NCBI GenBank assembly: GCA_965201115.1
Contig: OZ241745.1
Location: forward strand, 3,038,001-3,102,000
Direction of reading: 5' to 3'
Length of the DNA: 64,000 nt
Source of the DNA: JANQOH01 sp965201115
GTDB lineage: Bacteria > Pseudomonadota > Alphaproteobacteria > UBA7887
Positions within the stretch are counted from its first letter, which is position 1. Each line of letters begins with the position of its first letter. The translations under genes and the position numbers were made by a program. The notes under the pieces are model-generated. The model made no database searches. It saw only the letters and a list, made by a program, of their open reading frames with translations, and was not told the DNA's origin. Below, piece by piece: positions 26,076-33,511 of this stretch.

Positions 26076-26474
26076 TCAGGGCGCGGCGGAGCTGACGCAG
26101 CCCGCGGTGCCGAAGGTCGACGGCCCGCAGGAGCAGCCGAAGGTGCCGGCGCTGCTGGAGCTGGCCATCGTGCTGGCGCGCGCGCCGCCGGCGACGCTGC
26201 CGAGCGATTCGTCCGCCAGTTCGGCGTTCGGGTCCGGCGGCAGGATGAAGTGGAACGTCTCGTCGTCGTTGGCGCGCACGCTGACGCGGGCGCCGGGGGC
26301 GGGCGTGAGGCCGACATCGACCATCAGGCCGGAGACCGCGCGGTTGTCGCCGGCGTCGATGCGCCCGCGCCACGACGCGTCGTCGCGGTAGCGCTGCGCG
26401 GCGTTTTGCCAGGCCCGCCACTCGGGAGTGCTCTCGAGACCGGGCATGGCTTGGGGGGTATCCGGGAATTGCAT
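26076..26474 (-). CDS. RiPP precursor C, NHLP type
   Basis: A 132-residue precursor. The leader (residues 1-97) has the same architecture as the other three, with RYRDDASWRGRIDAG, the RANDDETFHFILPPDPNAE block and the cleavage site SVAGG (Gly 96-97). The 35-residue core contains Cys at 114, 116 and 126 among many Ser, Thr, Ala and Gly, the most Cys-rich of the set (GTFGCSCGPS). A strong ribosome site (AAAGGAAAGG) lies just upstream, and the gene begins 15 bp after precursor B. Thioether, thiazole or other Cys/Ser/Thr chemistry is possible but not decidable here. Confidence 0.84.
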   Translation of the reverse strand: MQFPDTPQAMPGLESTPEWRAWQNAAQRYRDDASWRGRIDAGDNRAVSGLMVDVGLTPAPGARVSVRANDDETFHFILPPDPNAELADESLGSVAGGARASTMASSSSAGTFGCSCGPSTFGTAGCVSSAAP

Positions 26475-26489
26475 GGTTTTTCCTTTCCT

Positions 26490-26867
26490 TTAGTCCCGGC
26501 TCGCGGCCGAGCCGAGGGTCGAGGCGCTGCTGGAGCAGCCGAAGCAGGAAATGATCGTGCTCGCGGTGCTGGTGGAGCCGACGCTGCCGGCGGTGCTTGC
26601 CCGCCCGCCCGACACCGGTTCGAGCATGCTGTCGGACAGTTCCGCGTTGGGGTCGGGGGGGAAGACGATCCAGATGGTGTCGCCGGTGTTCGAGACGACG
26701 CGGAACTCGACGTTTTCAGGCGCGGGTGCGCCCATTTCGACGAGCGCCGCGCGCGGGTCCGCCTCGAGGCGCCGGCGGAGTTGCGTGTCGGCGGCGAGCC
26801 GGGCGCCGAAGCGCAGGATCCCGTCCGTGACGGCGCGGCCTTCGGGGGTCGATTCGTTCGGGTTCAT
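26490..26867 (-). CDS. RiPP precursor B, NHLP type
   Basis: A 125-residue precursor. The leader is nearly the same as in A from LAADTQLRRRLEADPRAAL through ENVEFRVVSN to FPPDPNAELSD, ending at VSGG (Gly 87-88). The core has 37 residues with the motif SCFGC (Cys 108 and 111) flanked by Ser/Thr/Ala-rich stretches and an Arg-Asp end. ATG 26867 has GGGAGAAAAACC directly upstream. A 13-bp gap separates it from precursor A. High leader similarity with a different core is what is expected of a duplicated substrate that shares modification enzymes. Confidence 0.87.
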   Translation of the reverse strand: MNPNESTPEGRAVTDGILRFGARLAADTQLRRRLEADPRAALVEMGAPAPENVEFRVVSNTGDTIWIVFPPDPNAELSDSMLEPVSGGRASTAGSVGSTSTASTIISCFGCSSSASTLGSAASRD

Positions 26868-26880
26868 GGTTTTTCTCCCG

Positions 26881-27273
26881 CTAGCTGGAGACCGAGCCGA
26901 GGCTTCCGGCGCTGCTGGCGGTGCCCCAGCACGAAAGCAAGGTGCTTGCGGTGCCGACGCTTCCGACACTGCTGGCGGAGCTCGCGCCGCCGCCCGACAC
27001 CGCCGCGAGCATGTCGTCGGACAGTTCGGCGTTGGGGTCGGGCGGGAAGGCGATCCAGGTGGTGTCATCGGTGTTCGAGACGACGCGAAACTCGACGTTT
27101 TCGGGAACCGGGGTCCCCATTCCGGCGAGCGCCGCGCGCGGATCCGCCTCGAGGCGCCGGCGGAGTTGCGTGTCGGCGGCGAGCCGCGCGCCGGCGCGCA
27201 GGATCCCGGCCGCGAATTCGAGCGGTTTTTGTTGTTCCCGTTCTTGCGGCTTGTGGAATTCGTGCGGTTTCAT
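26881..27273 (-). CDS. RiPP precursor A, NHLP type (first gene of the operon)
   Basis: A 130-residue precursor, first of the four. A variable, Lys/Glu/His-rich N-terminus leads into the conserved leader (RLAADTQLRRRLEADP, VVSNTDDTTWIAFPPDPNAE) and the cleavage site AAVSGG (Gly 94-95). The core is Ser/Gly/Ala/Thr-rich with one Cys at 115 in LLSCWG. NHLP leaders derive from nitrile hydratase alpha subunits and are known from proteusin and other RiPP precursors; the Gly-Gly end suggests removal by a C39-type peptidase-transporter. Upstream lie a 12-bp palindrome, a 14-C tract (reading strand) and TTGACT. Confidence 0.87.
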   Translation of the reverse strand: MKPHEFHKPQEREQQKPLEFAAGILRAGARLAADTQLRRRLEADPRAALAGMGTPVPENVEFRVVSNTDDTTWIAFPPDPNAELSDDMLAAVSGGGASSASSVGSVGTASTLLSCWGTASSAGSLGSVSS

Positions 27274-27315
27274 GGTATTGTCTCCCGCGATGGGGTTGCC
27301 CTGTTACGGGGGTAG

Positions 27316-27353
27316 GGCAACGTTGCCACGGGGGGGGGGGGGGCTGGAGTCAA
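27316..27353 (-). promoter_or_regulatory. Candidate promoter region of the RiPP operon with 14-base homopolymer and palindrome
   Basis: Reading toward precursor A, the order is TTGACT (27353-27348, a good -35 match), CCAG, fourteen C (27343-27330) and, after GT, the perfect palindrome GGCAACGTTGCC (27327-27316). The palindrome ends 43 bp before the start codon. I see no convincing -10 hexamer at 17 bp, where the sequence is GC-rich. The homopolymer would change the distance between TTGACT and anything downstream when its length slips. Confidence 0.5.
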
Positions 27354-27402
27354 GCTCCGTACGCACGCAAACCGGAAAAAATTTCGCGGCGGCGGATTGG
27401 TG

Positions 27403-27420
27403 CAATTCGCTTTGGAATTG
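27403..27420. promoter_or_regulatory. Inverted repeat upstream of the RiPP promoter region
   Basis: CAATTC and GAATTG are separated by six bases in a locally AT-rich patch about 50 bp upstream of TTGACT. The size suits a dimeric regulator, but no binding protein is evident. Confidence 0.3.
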
Positions 27421-27429
27421 CCCCCGTTT

Positions 27430-27600
27430 GCGCCGGAGGCGCGCGCTTCCCGGGCGCGCGGGCGTCCCGCCCGCACGTTTCCGCGCGACGCGGCATTGCC
27501 GGGGAGGGCGCGGTCTTCGCGCCCCGCCCGCTCGTGTTCGCGGCTGTCGAGACTTGCGGGCGGGACGCCCGCGCGCCCGGGAAGCGCGCGCCTCCGGCTG
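27430..27600. repeat. REPIN-like inverted pair
   Basis: The left arm (GCGCCGGAGGCGC, then GCGGGCGTCCCGCCCGCACG) and the right arm (its reverse complement, ending in GCGCGCCTCCGGC) lie about 70 bp apart. The element sits between the RiPP promoter region and the end of the short-chain dehydrogenase gene and completes the 365-bp intergenic stretch. Confidence 0.82.
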
Positions 27601-27638
27601 GGTCCCGGGAAACGCGCTCCCGGGAGCGCCCGGCGGCG

Positions 27639-28478
27639 TCAGCCGCCGGGGTTGAGCATCGAGGCGAGCGCCTCCCAGCGGGCCTCGGAGGCGGCGCGCG
27701 GACGGCCGGCGATCATGCCGCCATCGACAAGAATGTCCGCCGCCGTGACGAAGCGCGAATCGTCGCTCGCGAGATACAGCGCCGCCCGCGCAATGTCGTC
27801 GGGCAGGCCTGCAACCGGCGTGGGCTGCGCCTGCGCGAAACGCGTCTCGAGCGCCTCCGCCGCCCGGTCCGCGCGCGCATCGTCGAGCCCGAACGCCTTG
27901 CCGAATATCCCCGTCGCGATGGCGCCGGGCGAGATCGAATTGACGCGCACCTTGTGCTCCGCCAGTTCCATCGCCGCGCAGCGCGTGGCGTGGATCACGG
28001 CGGCTTTCGCAACCGAATACACAAGGGACACCCCGTATCCCGCGCGCTGGCCGGCGATCGAACCGGTGTTGATTATGCTGCCCGAACCTTGCGCGCGCAT
28101 GACCGGCGCCGCGTGCTTCATGCCCCACAACACGCCGTTCAGCAGCACGGCGAGCTCGGCGTTCACCCGTTCCGGCGCCAGGCCCTCGACGCCGACCTGC
28201 GCGCCCGGAATGCCGGCATTGTTGAACACGCAATCGAGGCGCCCGAACAGATCGGTCGCGGCGCCGATGGCGGCGGCGACCTGCTCCTCGTCGGCCACAT
28301 CGGCGGCGGCGAAAACGGCGCCCTCGCCGAGCGCCGCCGCAAGCGCCTCGCCTTCCGCCGCGCGGCGGCCCGATGCGACGACGCGCGCGCCCTCCTCCAC
28401 GAACAGCTCCGCCGTGCGCCGGCCGATGCCGCTCGTGGCGCCGAAGATGACCGCGACCTTGCCGTCGAGCCGGCCCAT
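27639..28478 (-). CDS. Short-chain dehydrogenase/reductase
   Basis: A classical SDR of 279 residues: the cofactor motif GATSGIG, the NNAGIPG strand, catalytic Ser in INTGSIAG, the YSVAK Tyr-Lys pair, and SPGAIATG. The C-terminal VDGGMIAG is typical. The substrate is unknown. It starts 3 bp after the glutathione transferase gene and closes the hipB-hipA-gst-sdr string. Confidence 0.92.
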   Translation of the reverse strand: MGRLDGKVAVIFGATSGIGRRTAELFVEEGARVVASGRRAAEGEALAAALGEGAVFAAADVADEEQVAAAIGAATDLFGRLDCVFNNAGIPGAQVGVEGLAPERVNAELAVLLNGVLWGMKHAAPVMRAQGSGSIINTGSIAGQRAGYGVSLVYSVAKAAVIHATRCAAMELAEHKVRVNSISPGAIATGIFGKAFGLDDARADRAAEALETRFAQAQPTPVAGLPDDIARAALYLASDDSRFVTAADILVDGGMIAGRPRAASEARWEALASMLNPGG

Positions 28479-28481
28479 CGC

Positions 28482-29114
28482 TCAGGCCTCCGCGCTCGGG
28501 CGCGCGCCCGCCGCCTCGAACCAGCGCCGGACATGGGCGCAATCCTCGGGAACGCCCATCTTGCCGCGCGCGCCGAACCAGAGCGCAACGAAACACGTAA
28601 TATCGGCGATGGAAAACCGCTCGCCGGCCAAATATTCGTTGCCGGCCAGATGCGGGTCGAGCAGGCGCAGGAAGCGCTCGAACGCGGCGCGCCCGCGCGT
28701 TGCCAGTTCCGGGATTTGCGGCACGCCGCCCGGCACGCCGGGCAGGCCGCGGCCCTCGAACATGGCGGCGCGGTTGCGCAGTACGTCGGCCACCGGCAGA
28801 TAGCCGTTAATCTCGGCCCGGCGGCTCCACATTTCCACGCGCGCCCGCTCCAGCGCGCCAACGCCGAACAGCGGCGGATCGGGCCGCGTTTCCTCGAAAT
28901 AGCGGCATATGGCGACCGATTCGCATATGACCGTCCCGTCGTCGAGCTCCAGCGCGGGAACGACCGAGAACGGGTTGATCCGCTTGTAGGAATCGGCGAA
29001 CTGGGCGCGCTCGCGCACATCGACCCGGACCGCGGGGACATCGAAGCCCTTTTCGGCTAGGAACATGCGCACGCGCTTCGGGCTCGGCGCGAGCTCGAAA
29101 TCGTAGAGCTTCAT
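28482..29114 (-). CDS. Glutathione S-transferase family protein
   Basis: The 210-residue protein has a thioredoxin-fold N-terminus (MKLYDFELAPSPKRVRMFL), the cis-Pro region FSVVPALELDDG with the ESVAICRY glutathione-binding segment, and an all-helical C-terminal half (RFSIADITCFVALW). It would conjugate glutathione to an unknown electrophile. The start overlaps the hipA stop as ATGA, an unusual coupling between a toxin gene and a metabolic one. Confidence 0.92.
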   Translation of the reverse strand: MKLYDFELAPSPKRVRMFLAEKGFDVPAVRVDVRERAQFADSYKRINPFSVVPALELDDGTVICESVAICRYFEETRPDPPLFGVGALERARVEMWSRRAEINGYLPVADVLRNRAAMFEGRGLPGVPGGVPQIPELATRGRAAFERFLRLLDPHLAGNEYLAGERFSIADITCFVALWFGARGKMGVPEDCAHVRRWFEAAGARPSAEA

Positions 29115-30421
29115 GGCTTCGCTCCCGTGGCGGCGGACGGCGCGAGTGTGGCGCCGCCCCGCGGGCTGTCAAGCGCAACGGCGCGCACGCGCGACAGCGG
29201 AACGAGCCGCAGCTGCGCGTCGATGGCCCGCACGGCGGCGGCAGATAACGGCAGATGCGCCTTCTCGGCCCGCCACAGATCGAGAAACGCTTCCGTCGTC
29301 AGGCGCGCCGTGTCGAGCACGACCTTCTCCGGCAGCCGGCTCCTGGCCGCGAGATGCGCCAGCTCGTCTTCCGCATACTCCGCGAACCGGCGCGTGCGGC
29401 TGAACTTCAACGCGGCGGTCTCGTCGGGAAGCCACGCAATGGTGGAAACCAGGTCGTATGCCGGAGCGAGCATGGGCCGCCGGCGATCCGGGTAAATCAG
29501 CGACCAGTTCTTCAGATGCATGTCGGCGTTGCCGATCAGCGTGTTGAAGGTCAGCCGCCGGACGAACTCGACGATGTCGTCGTCGCCGCACTCGGCGCCG
29601 ATGACCGCGGCGATGCGGCGCGCGCTGCCTGCGTCGTACTTCTTCTCGGGATAGACGCCGAATACCTGCGCGAAATCCTCCGTATGGACGCGCGCGCCGC
29701 CGGGCAGCCGATCGAAGCGCTCGACCGCCAGCGCCCGGCCGCCGAAACGGCCGATATCGGCAGGCAGGCCCCGCACATCCGCGACGGGTACGAGCCGCGC
29801 CCGGGGGACATCCATGCCGAGCCTCCGCGCCAGCTCCAGCATCGCGAACTCGTTTTCCGGCACGCCGTCGAACTCGCGCGCCGGCAATTTGACGATCCAC
29901 GACCCGCCCATGCCCGACGCGGGCACCGTCAATCCGCCCCCGGGCTGGGCGGCGGCGGAAAACTTGACCTGCACGCCGGCGAGCGAGAACCGCAAGGGCC
30001 CGCCGCGCGCGCCGCCATCGGGCTCCGGCGCCGCGCCGGACTCCGCCGCATCCGCGGCGGGCGGCGGAGACCCGCCATCGGCGGCGCGCAAGACCGCCGC
30101 GCCGGAGAGATCCGCGCCGAGCGCCTGAAGCAAAAAGTATTCGCGCTCGGGATTCGCGCCGGCGCGCCGCGCCAGGTAGCGGCGCATGCGGCCCTCCGGC
30201 AGCAGATTCGAGAAGAACGGCAGCGCGCGGACGCTCGTCGCGGGAAAACGCGCGATCGGCTTTCCGAACCGGTCGCGCAGGCCCAGGCCGAGCGTGGGTC
30301 GATCTTCGTCAGCCGCATAGGCGCTCGAAAACGCAAATAGCAACCGGTCGCTGGCCGCGCGCGAGAGCGTCCCGACTGGCTCGCCGTGCAGCAGGACCTC
30401 GAGGACCCGGGACTCAGTCAT
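29111..30421 (-). CDS. hipA: HipA-type serine/threonine kinase toxin
   Basis: HipA phosphorylates a translation component (in E. coli, glutamyl-tRNA synthetase), causing growth arrest and persistence. The 436-residue protein has the N-terminal HipA subdomain (FAFSSAYAA, GLRDRFGKPIARFP, FFSNLLPEG), the kinase fold with a Lys strand (WIVKLPA), the catalytic loop GNADMHLKNW and the metal-binding PAYDLVST. A Gly/Ala/Pro-rich insert sits around residues 115-140. ATG 30421 overlaps hipB by 8 bp. All key residues look intact. Confidence 0.93.
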   Translation of the reverse strand: MTESRVLEVLLHGEPVGTLSRAASDRLLFAFSSAYAADEDRPTLGLGLRDRFGKPIARFPATSVRALPFFSNLLPEGRMRRYLARRAGANPEREYFLLQALGADLSGAAVLRAADGGSPPPAADAAESGAAPEPDGGARGGPLRFSLAGVQVKFSAAAQPGGGLTVPASGMGGSWIVKLPAREFDGVPENEFAMLELARRLGMDVPRARLVPVADVRGLPADIGRFGGRALAVERFDRLPGGARVHTEDFAQVFGVYPEKKYDAGSARRIAAVIGAECGDDDIVEFVRRLTFNTLIGNADMHLKNWSLIYPDRRRPMLAPAYDLVSTIAWLPDETAALKFSRTRRFAEYAEDELAHLAARSRLPEKVVLDTARLTTEAFLDLWRAEKAHLPLSAAAVRAIDAQLRLVPLSRVRAVALDSPRGGATLAPSAATGAKP

Positions 30422-31160
30422 CGTCGTCGTCCTCGTCCAGGCTCCAGGCCGGGATCTGGATCCCCAGCTCCTCGGCGGTGCGGCCCCTGGACAGCGCAAG
30501 GCGCAGGTCTTGCAGCCGCAGCAGCGCGCTCCGCACGGCGGTGACGCCCCCGGCGCCGCGCGCGAACGCCGCGAGGGCGCGATTCGCGCCCCGCACCGTT
30601 CGCAGCTCGTCCGGCTCCAGCGCGAACGCCCGCAGCTCGCGCGCCGTGCGCCGGAACCCTGCCAGTTCTTCGCCGGAAAGGGCGGGATAGAGCGGCGGCG
30701 CCGGGTCCTCGCGCACCTCGCCGCCGGGACCGGCGGCGTTTGCGGCGCCGTTCGTGTCGGCCTCGCGCGAATCGCCCGGCTCGCCATCGGCCGCCGCGCG
30801 GCGCGTCCGCGCCTCGAGCGCCTCGAGCGAATCGTGCAGGCGCGTCAGCTCGCGCAGGGCGCGGCGGGCGGTCCGGCCGCCGCGCGTCTCGTCGCCGGCG
30901 AAAGTGCGCGCGACCGAATCGACCGCGGGGATCGAGCGCCGCGGCACGAGCACGAGCTCGAGATCGACCGCCCGCGCGATCGCGACCAGGCTCGAAACCC
31001 GTAGATCGACAAGCCCGTTCTCGACCTTCGATATATGGCTTTGCGGCGCGCCCGCGCGCTCGCCGAGCGCGCGTTGACTGAGCCCCTTGGCCTCCCGCGC
31101 CTCCCGCAACGCCTCGGCAACGCTCTCGGTCGCGTGAACGATTTCCATCGCCTTCTCCAT
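30414..31160 (-). CDS. hipB: HipB-like XRE antitoxin with long C-terminal extension
   Basis: An XRE helix-turn-helix occupies about residues 14-70 (SQRALGERAGAPQSHISKVE). Typical HipB is about 90 residues; this protein has 248, with an extra region of about 175 residues. The extension contains a charged, Ala/Arg-rich helical part (TRLHDSLEALEARTRR), a Gly/Pro-rich linker, a second helical block (LSGEELAGFRRTARELRAF) and an acidic DEDDDDD end. It should bind HipA and repress the operon. The start may be ATG 31160 or 31148. I infer HipB from the overlap with hipA. Confidence 0.85.
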   Translation of the reverse strand: MEKAMEIVHATESVAEALREAREAKGLSQRALGERAGAPQSHISKVENGLVDLRVSSLVAIARAVDLELVLVPRRSIPAVDSVARTFAGDETRGGRTARRALRELTRLHDSLEALEARTRRAAADGEPGDSREADTNGAANAAGPGGEVREDPAPPLYPALSGEELAGFRRTARELRAFALEPDELRTVRGANRALAAFARGAGGVTAVRSALLRLQDLRLALSRGRTAEELGIQIPAWSLDEDDDDD

Positions 31161-31298
31161 ATCGAACCCGCCACTCCATACCCCACCATATATGAAACCT
31201 CGACACCCCACACAAGAGCCCCACCCGCTCCCATGCGGACCGCACATCCGGGTGCGCCGGCCTCCAGGCCGGCATCCCGCCCCCATGTGGGCCGCACT

Positions 31299-31440
31299 GT
31301 CCGGGACCGCGGGCGTCTCGCCCGCACGTCTGGCGCGCCCCCATCGCCGCCGGGGAAGGCGCGCCGCCCGCGCTTGCCCGCCGCCGCCGCGCCGCGCGCA
31401 AACGATGCGGGCAGGATGCCCCCGGTCCCGGGCAGCGCTC
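31299..31440. repeat. REPIN-like inverted pair
   Basis: The left arm (GGGACCGCGGGCGTCTCGCC) and a degenerate right arm (GATGCGGGCAGGATGCC) are separated by about 75 bp, upstream of hipB. Just before it (31255-31273) is another perfect GC-rich hairpin, GCCGGCCT-CC-AGGCCGGC. These fill the hipB side of a 475-bp divergent intergenic region; 31161-31250 holds nothing else I recognise. Confidence 0.75.
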
Positions 31441-31479
31441 CCGGGCGCGCCCCGATTCGTCCGCCCGCCCGCCGCACAT

Positions 31480-31548
31480 GACTCATTTCTATATATATTC
31501 GCATATGTAAACACCATTTACATATGCGAATATATATAGAAATGAGTC
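31480..31548. repeat. 69-bp AT-rich perfect inverted repeat
   Basis: Two 32-base arms (31480-31511 and 31517-31548) are exact reverse complements around the 5-base loop CACCA. The left arm begins GACTCATTTC, passes through TATATATATTCGCATATG and ends GTAAA. The AT content is far above the surroundings. It lies between divergent hipB (start 31160) and the DUF1800 gene (start 31636), so it is not a terminator between converging genes. It could be an operator, a cruciform, a small mobile element or a recombination site. Confidence 0.9.
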
Positions 31549-31635
31549 CCACAGGCCGCCGCCGACCCGCGCTGCGTTCTGCCCCGCGGTGTGCTACAGT
31601 GACGCCCAAGCGCGAAAGCAGGGGGAGGGAGAACG

Positions 31636-33477
31636 ATGCTGTCTCGGGTTGTGTCGGCCGCTCCGGTCGTTGCGCTGGTGCTCGGCGCGGCGCTGGCGGC
31701 GCAAGCGGGCGAGGATCGCGCCATGCGCGGGCCGGGCCCGGCGGAGTGGCGCGGCGACCTTGCGCCCATCGGCCCCGAGGACTGGAGCTACGACCGCGCG
31801 GCCCATCTGCTCGAACGCGCGGGATTCGGCGGAACGCCTGAGGAAATCGACCGGCTGGCCGCCATGACGCCCGAAGAAGCGGTGGCCCGCCTCGTCGATT
31901 ACGACATGATCGACAACGGCCATCTGCCGCCGTTCGACCATTCCGGCGTCCACGACCCCGGCCTGATCGACTTCCCGCCGAGCCGCCCCGCCACCACGCG
32001 GCTGGCGAGGGAGACCGGCGAGGCGCTCGGCGTCCGCGTCAAGCCCGCCGGCAACCGCCCGCTCCAGCCCGTCGTCAACAAGTTCTTCTACTGGCTGCGC
32101 GCCAGCATGCTCGAAACCCGCCGCGTCGCCTACTGGTGGGCGGGCCGCATGCTCGCCACCGCCCGCCCGCTGGAAGAAAAAATGACCCTGTTCTGGCACG
32201 GCCACTTCGCGACCATCGAAAGCAAGGTGCGCGACTACCGCAAGATGCTGTTGCAGAACGAAACCCTGCGCGCGCGCGCAACGGGGAACTTCCGCGACCT
32301 CGTCATCGCGGTGGCGCGGGACCCCGCGATGCTCTACTTCCTTGACGCCGGCGTGAACGTAAAAGGCGCGCCCAACGAGAATTTCGCCCGCGAAATCATG
32401 GAACTGTTCACCATGGGCGTGGGCAACTACACCGAGACCGACATCCGCGAGGCGGCGCGCGCCTTCACCGGCTGGAACGCCGACGATCTGGTCTTCGTCG
32501 TCCACGCCGACCGCCACGACGACGGCGAAAAAACCGTGCTCGGCGAGACGGGCCGCTTCGACGGCGTCGACGTTATCGACATTATCATGCGCCAACCAGC
32601 GACCGCGCGCTTCGTGGCCGGCAAGCTCTACCGCTATTTCGTGAGCGAGGATACGCGCGGCGCGCCGCTCGACGAACTGGCCGCCGTGTTGCGCGATTCG
32701 CGCTACGAACTCAAGCCGCTGCTGCGCGCCATGTTCCTGTCGCGGGATTTCTACAGCCCGGCGTCGATGGGCGCGTATGTCAAAAGCCCGGTGCAGCTGG
32801 CGATCTCGACCTACCGCAAGCTCGGGCTCGCGGAAATGCCGGGCATCCCGGATTTCAACGAGACGACGACCGCCCTCGGACAGACGCTGTTCTGGCCGCC
32901 GACGGTGGCGGGCTGGGCGCACGGGCGCGCTTGGATCACGCCCGGACTGCTGCTCGAACGCGGCAATTTCGCGCGCGACGTGCTGTTCACCGACATCGAC
33001 TTCAACGCCCACGACCGCTTCGCGCCCGACCCGACGATCCGCGGCGTGCATCGCCTGATCAAGGACGGCGCCGACATCACCGCCGCCACCATGCCGGTTT
33101 CCGACGCCGGCGGCATGATGGCGGAGTCGAACATGATGGCCGACCGCGACGAAGACTTCAACACGCGCTTCGGCAGCTATCGCGGCTGGCAGATGGCGAT
33201 CCAGAAGGTCAAGCCCATCCCGCGCATCGCGGCGCAGGTCGACCTCGCGGGCATGATCCGCGCCGAGGGCTTGGAAACGACCGCGCAAGCGGTCGATTAC
33301 CTGCTCATGCGCTTCATGCGCGCGCCCATCGGCGCCGCCGAGCGCGCAATGCTGATCGACTTCCTGGGCGCCGAACTCGGAACCTCGAGCCTCGCCGAAG
33401 CCGAGTCGTATCTCGACGAGCCGCTCCGGCTCGTTCTTCACCTCGTCATGAGCCAGCCCGAGTACCAGCTCGGCTGA
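31636..33477 (+). CDS. Secreted DUF1800-family protein
   Basis: A 613-residue protein with an N-terminal signal peptide (VVALVLGAALAAQAG) and the DUF1800 pattern: HLLERAGFGGTPEEID at the start, TLFWHGHFAT, PNENFAREIMELFTMGVGNY, FTGWN, FVAGKLYRYF and FWPPTVAGW. The biochemical role of the family is not established. It is nearly always paired with a DUF1501 gene, as here (34 bp apart). A good ribosome site (GGGGGAGGGAG) precedes ATG 31636. Confidence 0.93.
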   Translation: MLSRVVSAAPVVALVLGAALAAQAGEDRAMRGPGPAEWRGDLAPIGPEDWSYDRAAHLLERAGFGGTPEEIDRLAAMTPEEAVARLVDYDMIDNGHLPPFDHSGVHDPGLIDFPPSRPATTRLARETGEALGVRVKPAGNRPLQPVVNKFFYWLRASMLETRRVAYWWAGRMLATARPLEEKMTLFWHGHFATIESKVRDYRKMLLQNETLRARATGNFRDLVIAVARDPAMLYFLDAGVNVKGAPNENFAREIMELFTMGVGNYTETDIREAARAFTGWNADDLVFVVHADRHDDGEKTVLGETGRFDGVDVIDIIMRQPATARFVAGKLYRYFVSEDTRGAPLDELAAVLRDSRYELKPLLRAMFLSRDFYSPASMGAYVKSPVQLAISTYRKLGLAEMPGIPDFNETTTALGQTLFWPPTVAGWAHGRAWITPGLLLERGNFARDVLFTDIDFNAHDRFAPDPTIRGVHRLIKDGADITAATMPVSDAGGMMAESNMMADRDEDFNTRFGSYRGWQMAIQKVKPIPRIAAQVDLAGMIRAEGLETTAQAVDYLLMRFMRAPIGAAERAMLIDFLGAELGTSSLAEAESYLDEPLRLVLHLVMSQPEYQLG

Positions 33478-33511
33478 GCCCCGCGCACCCCCGCAAAAGG
33501 AGGCGGCAACC

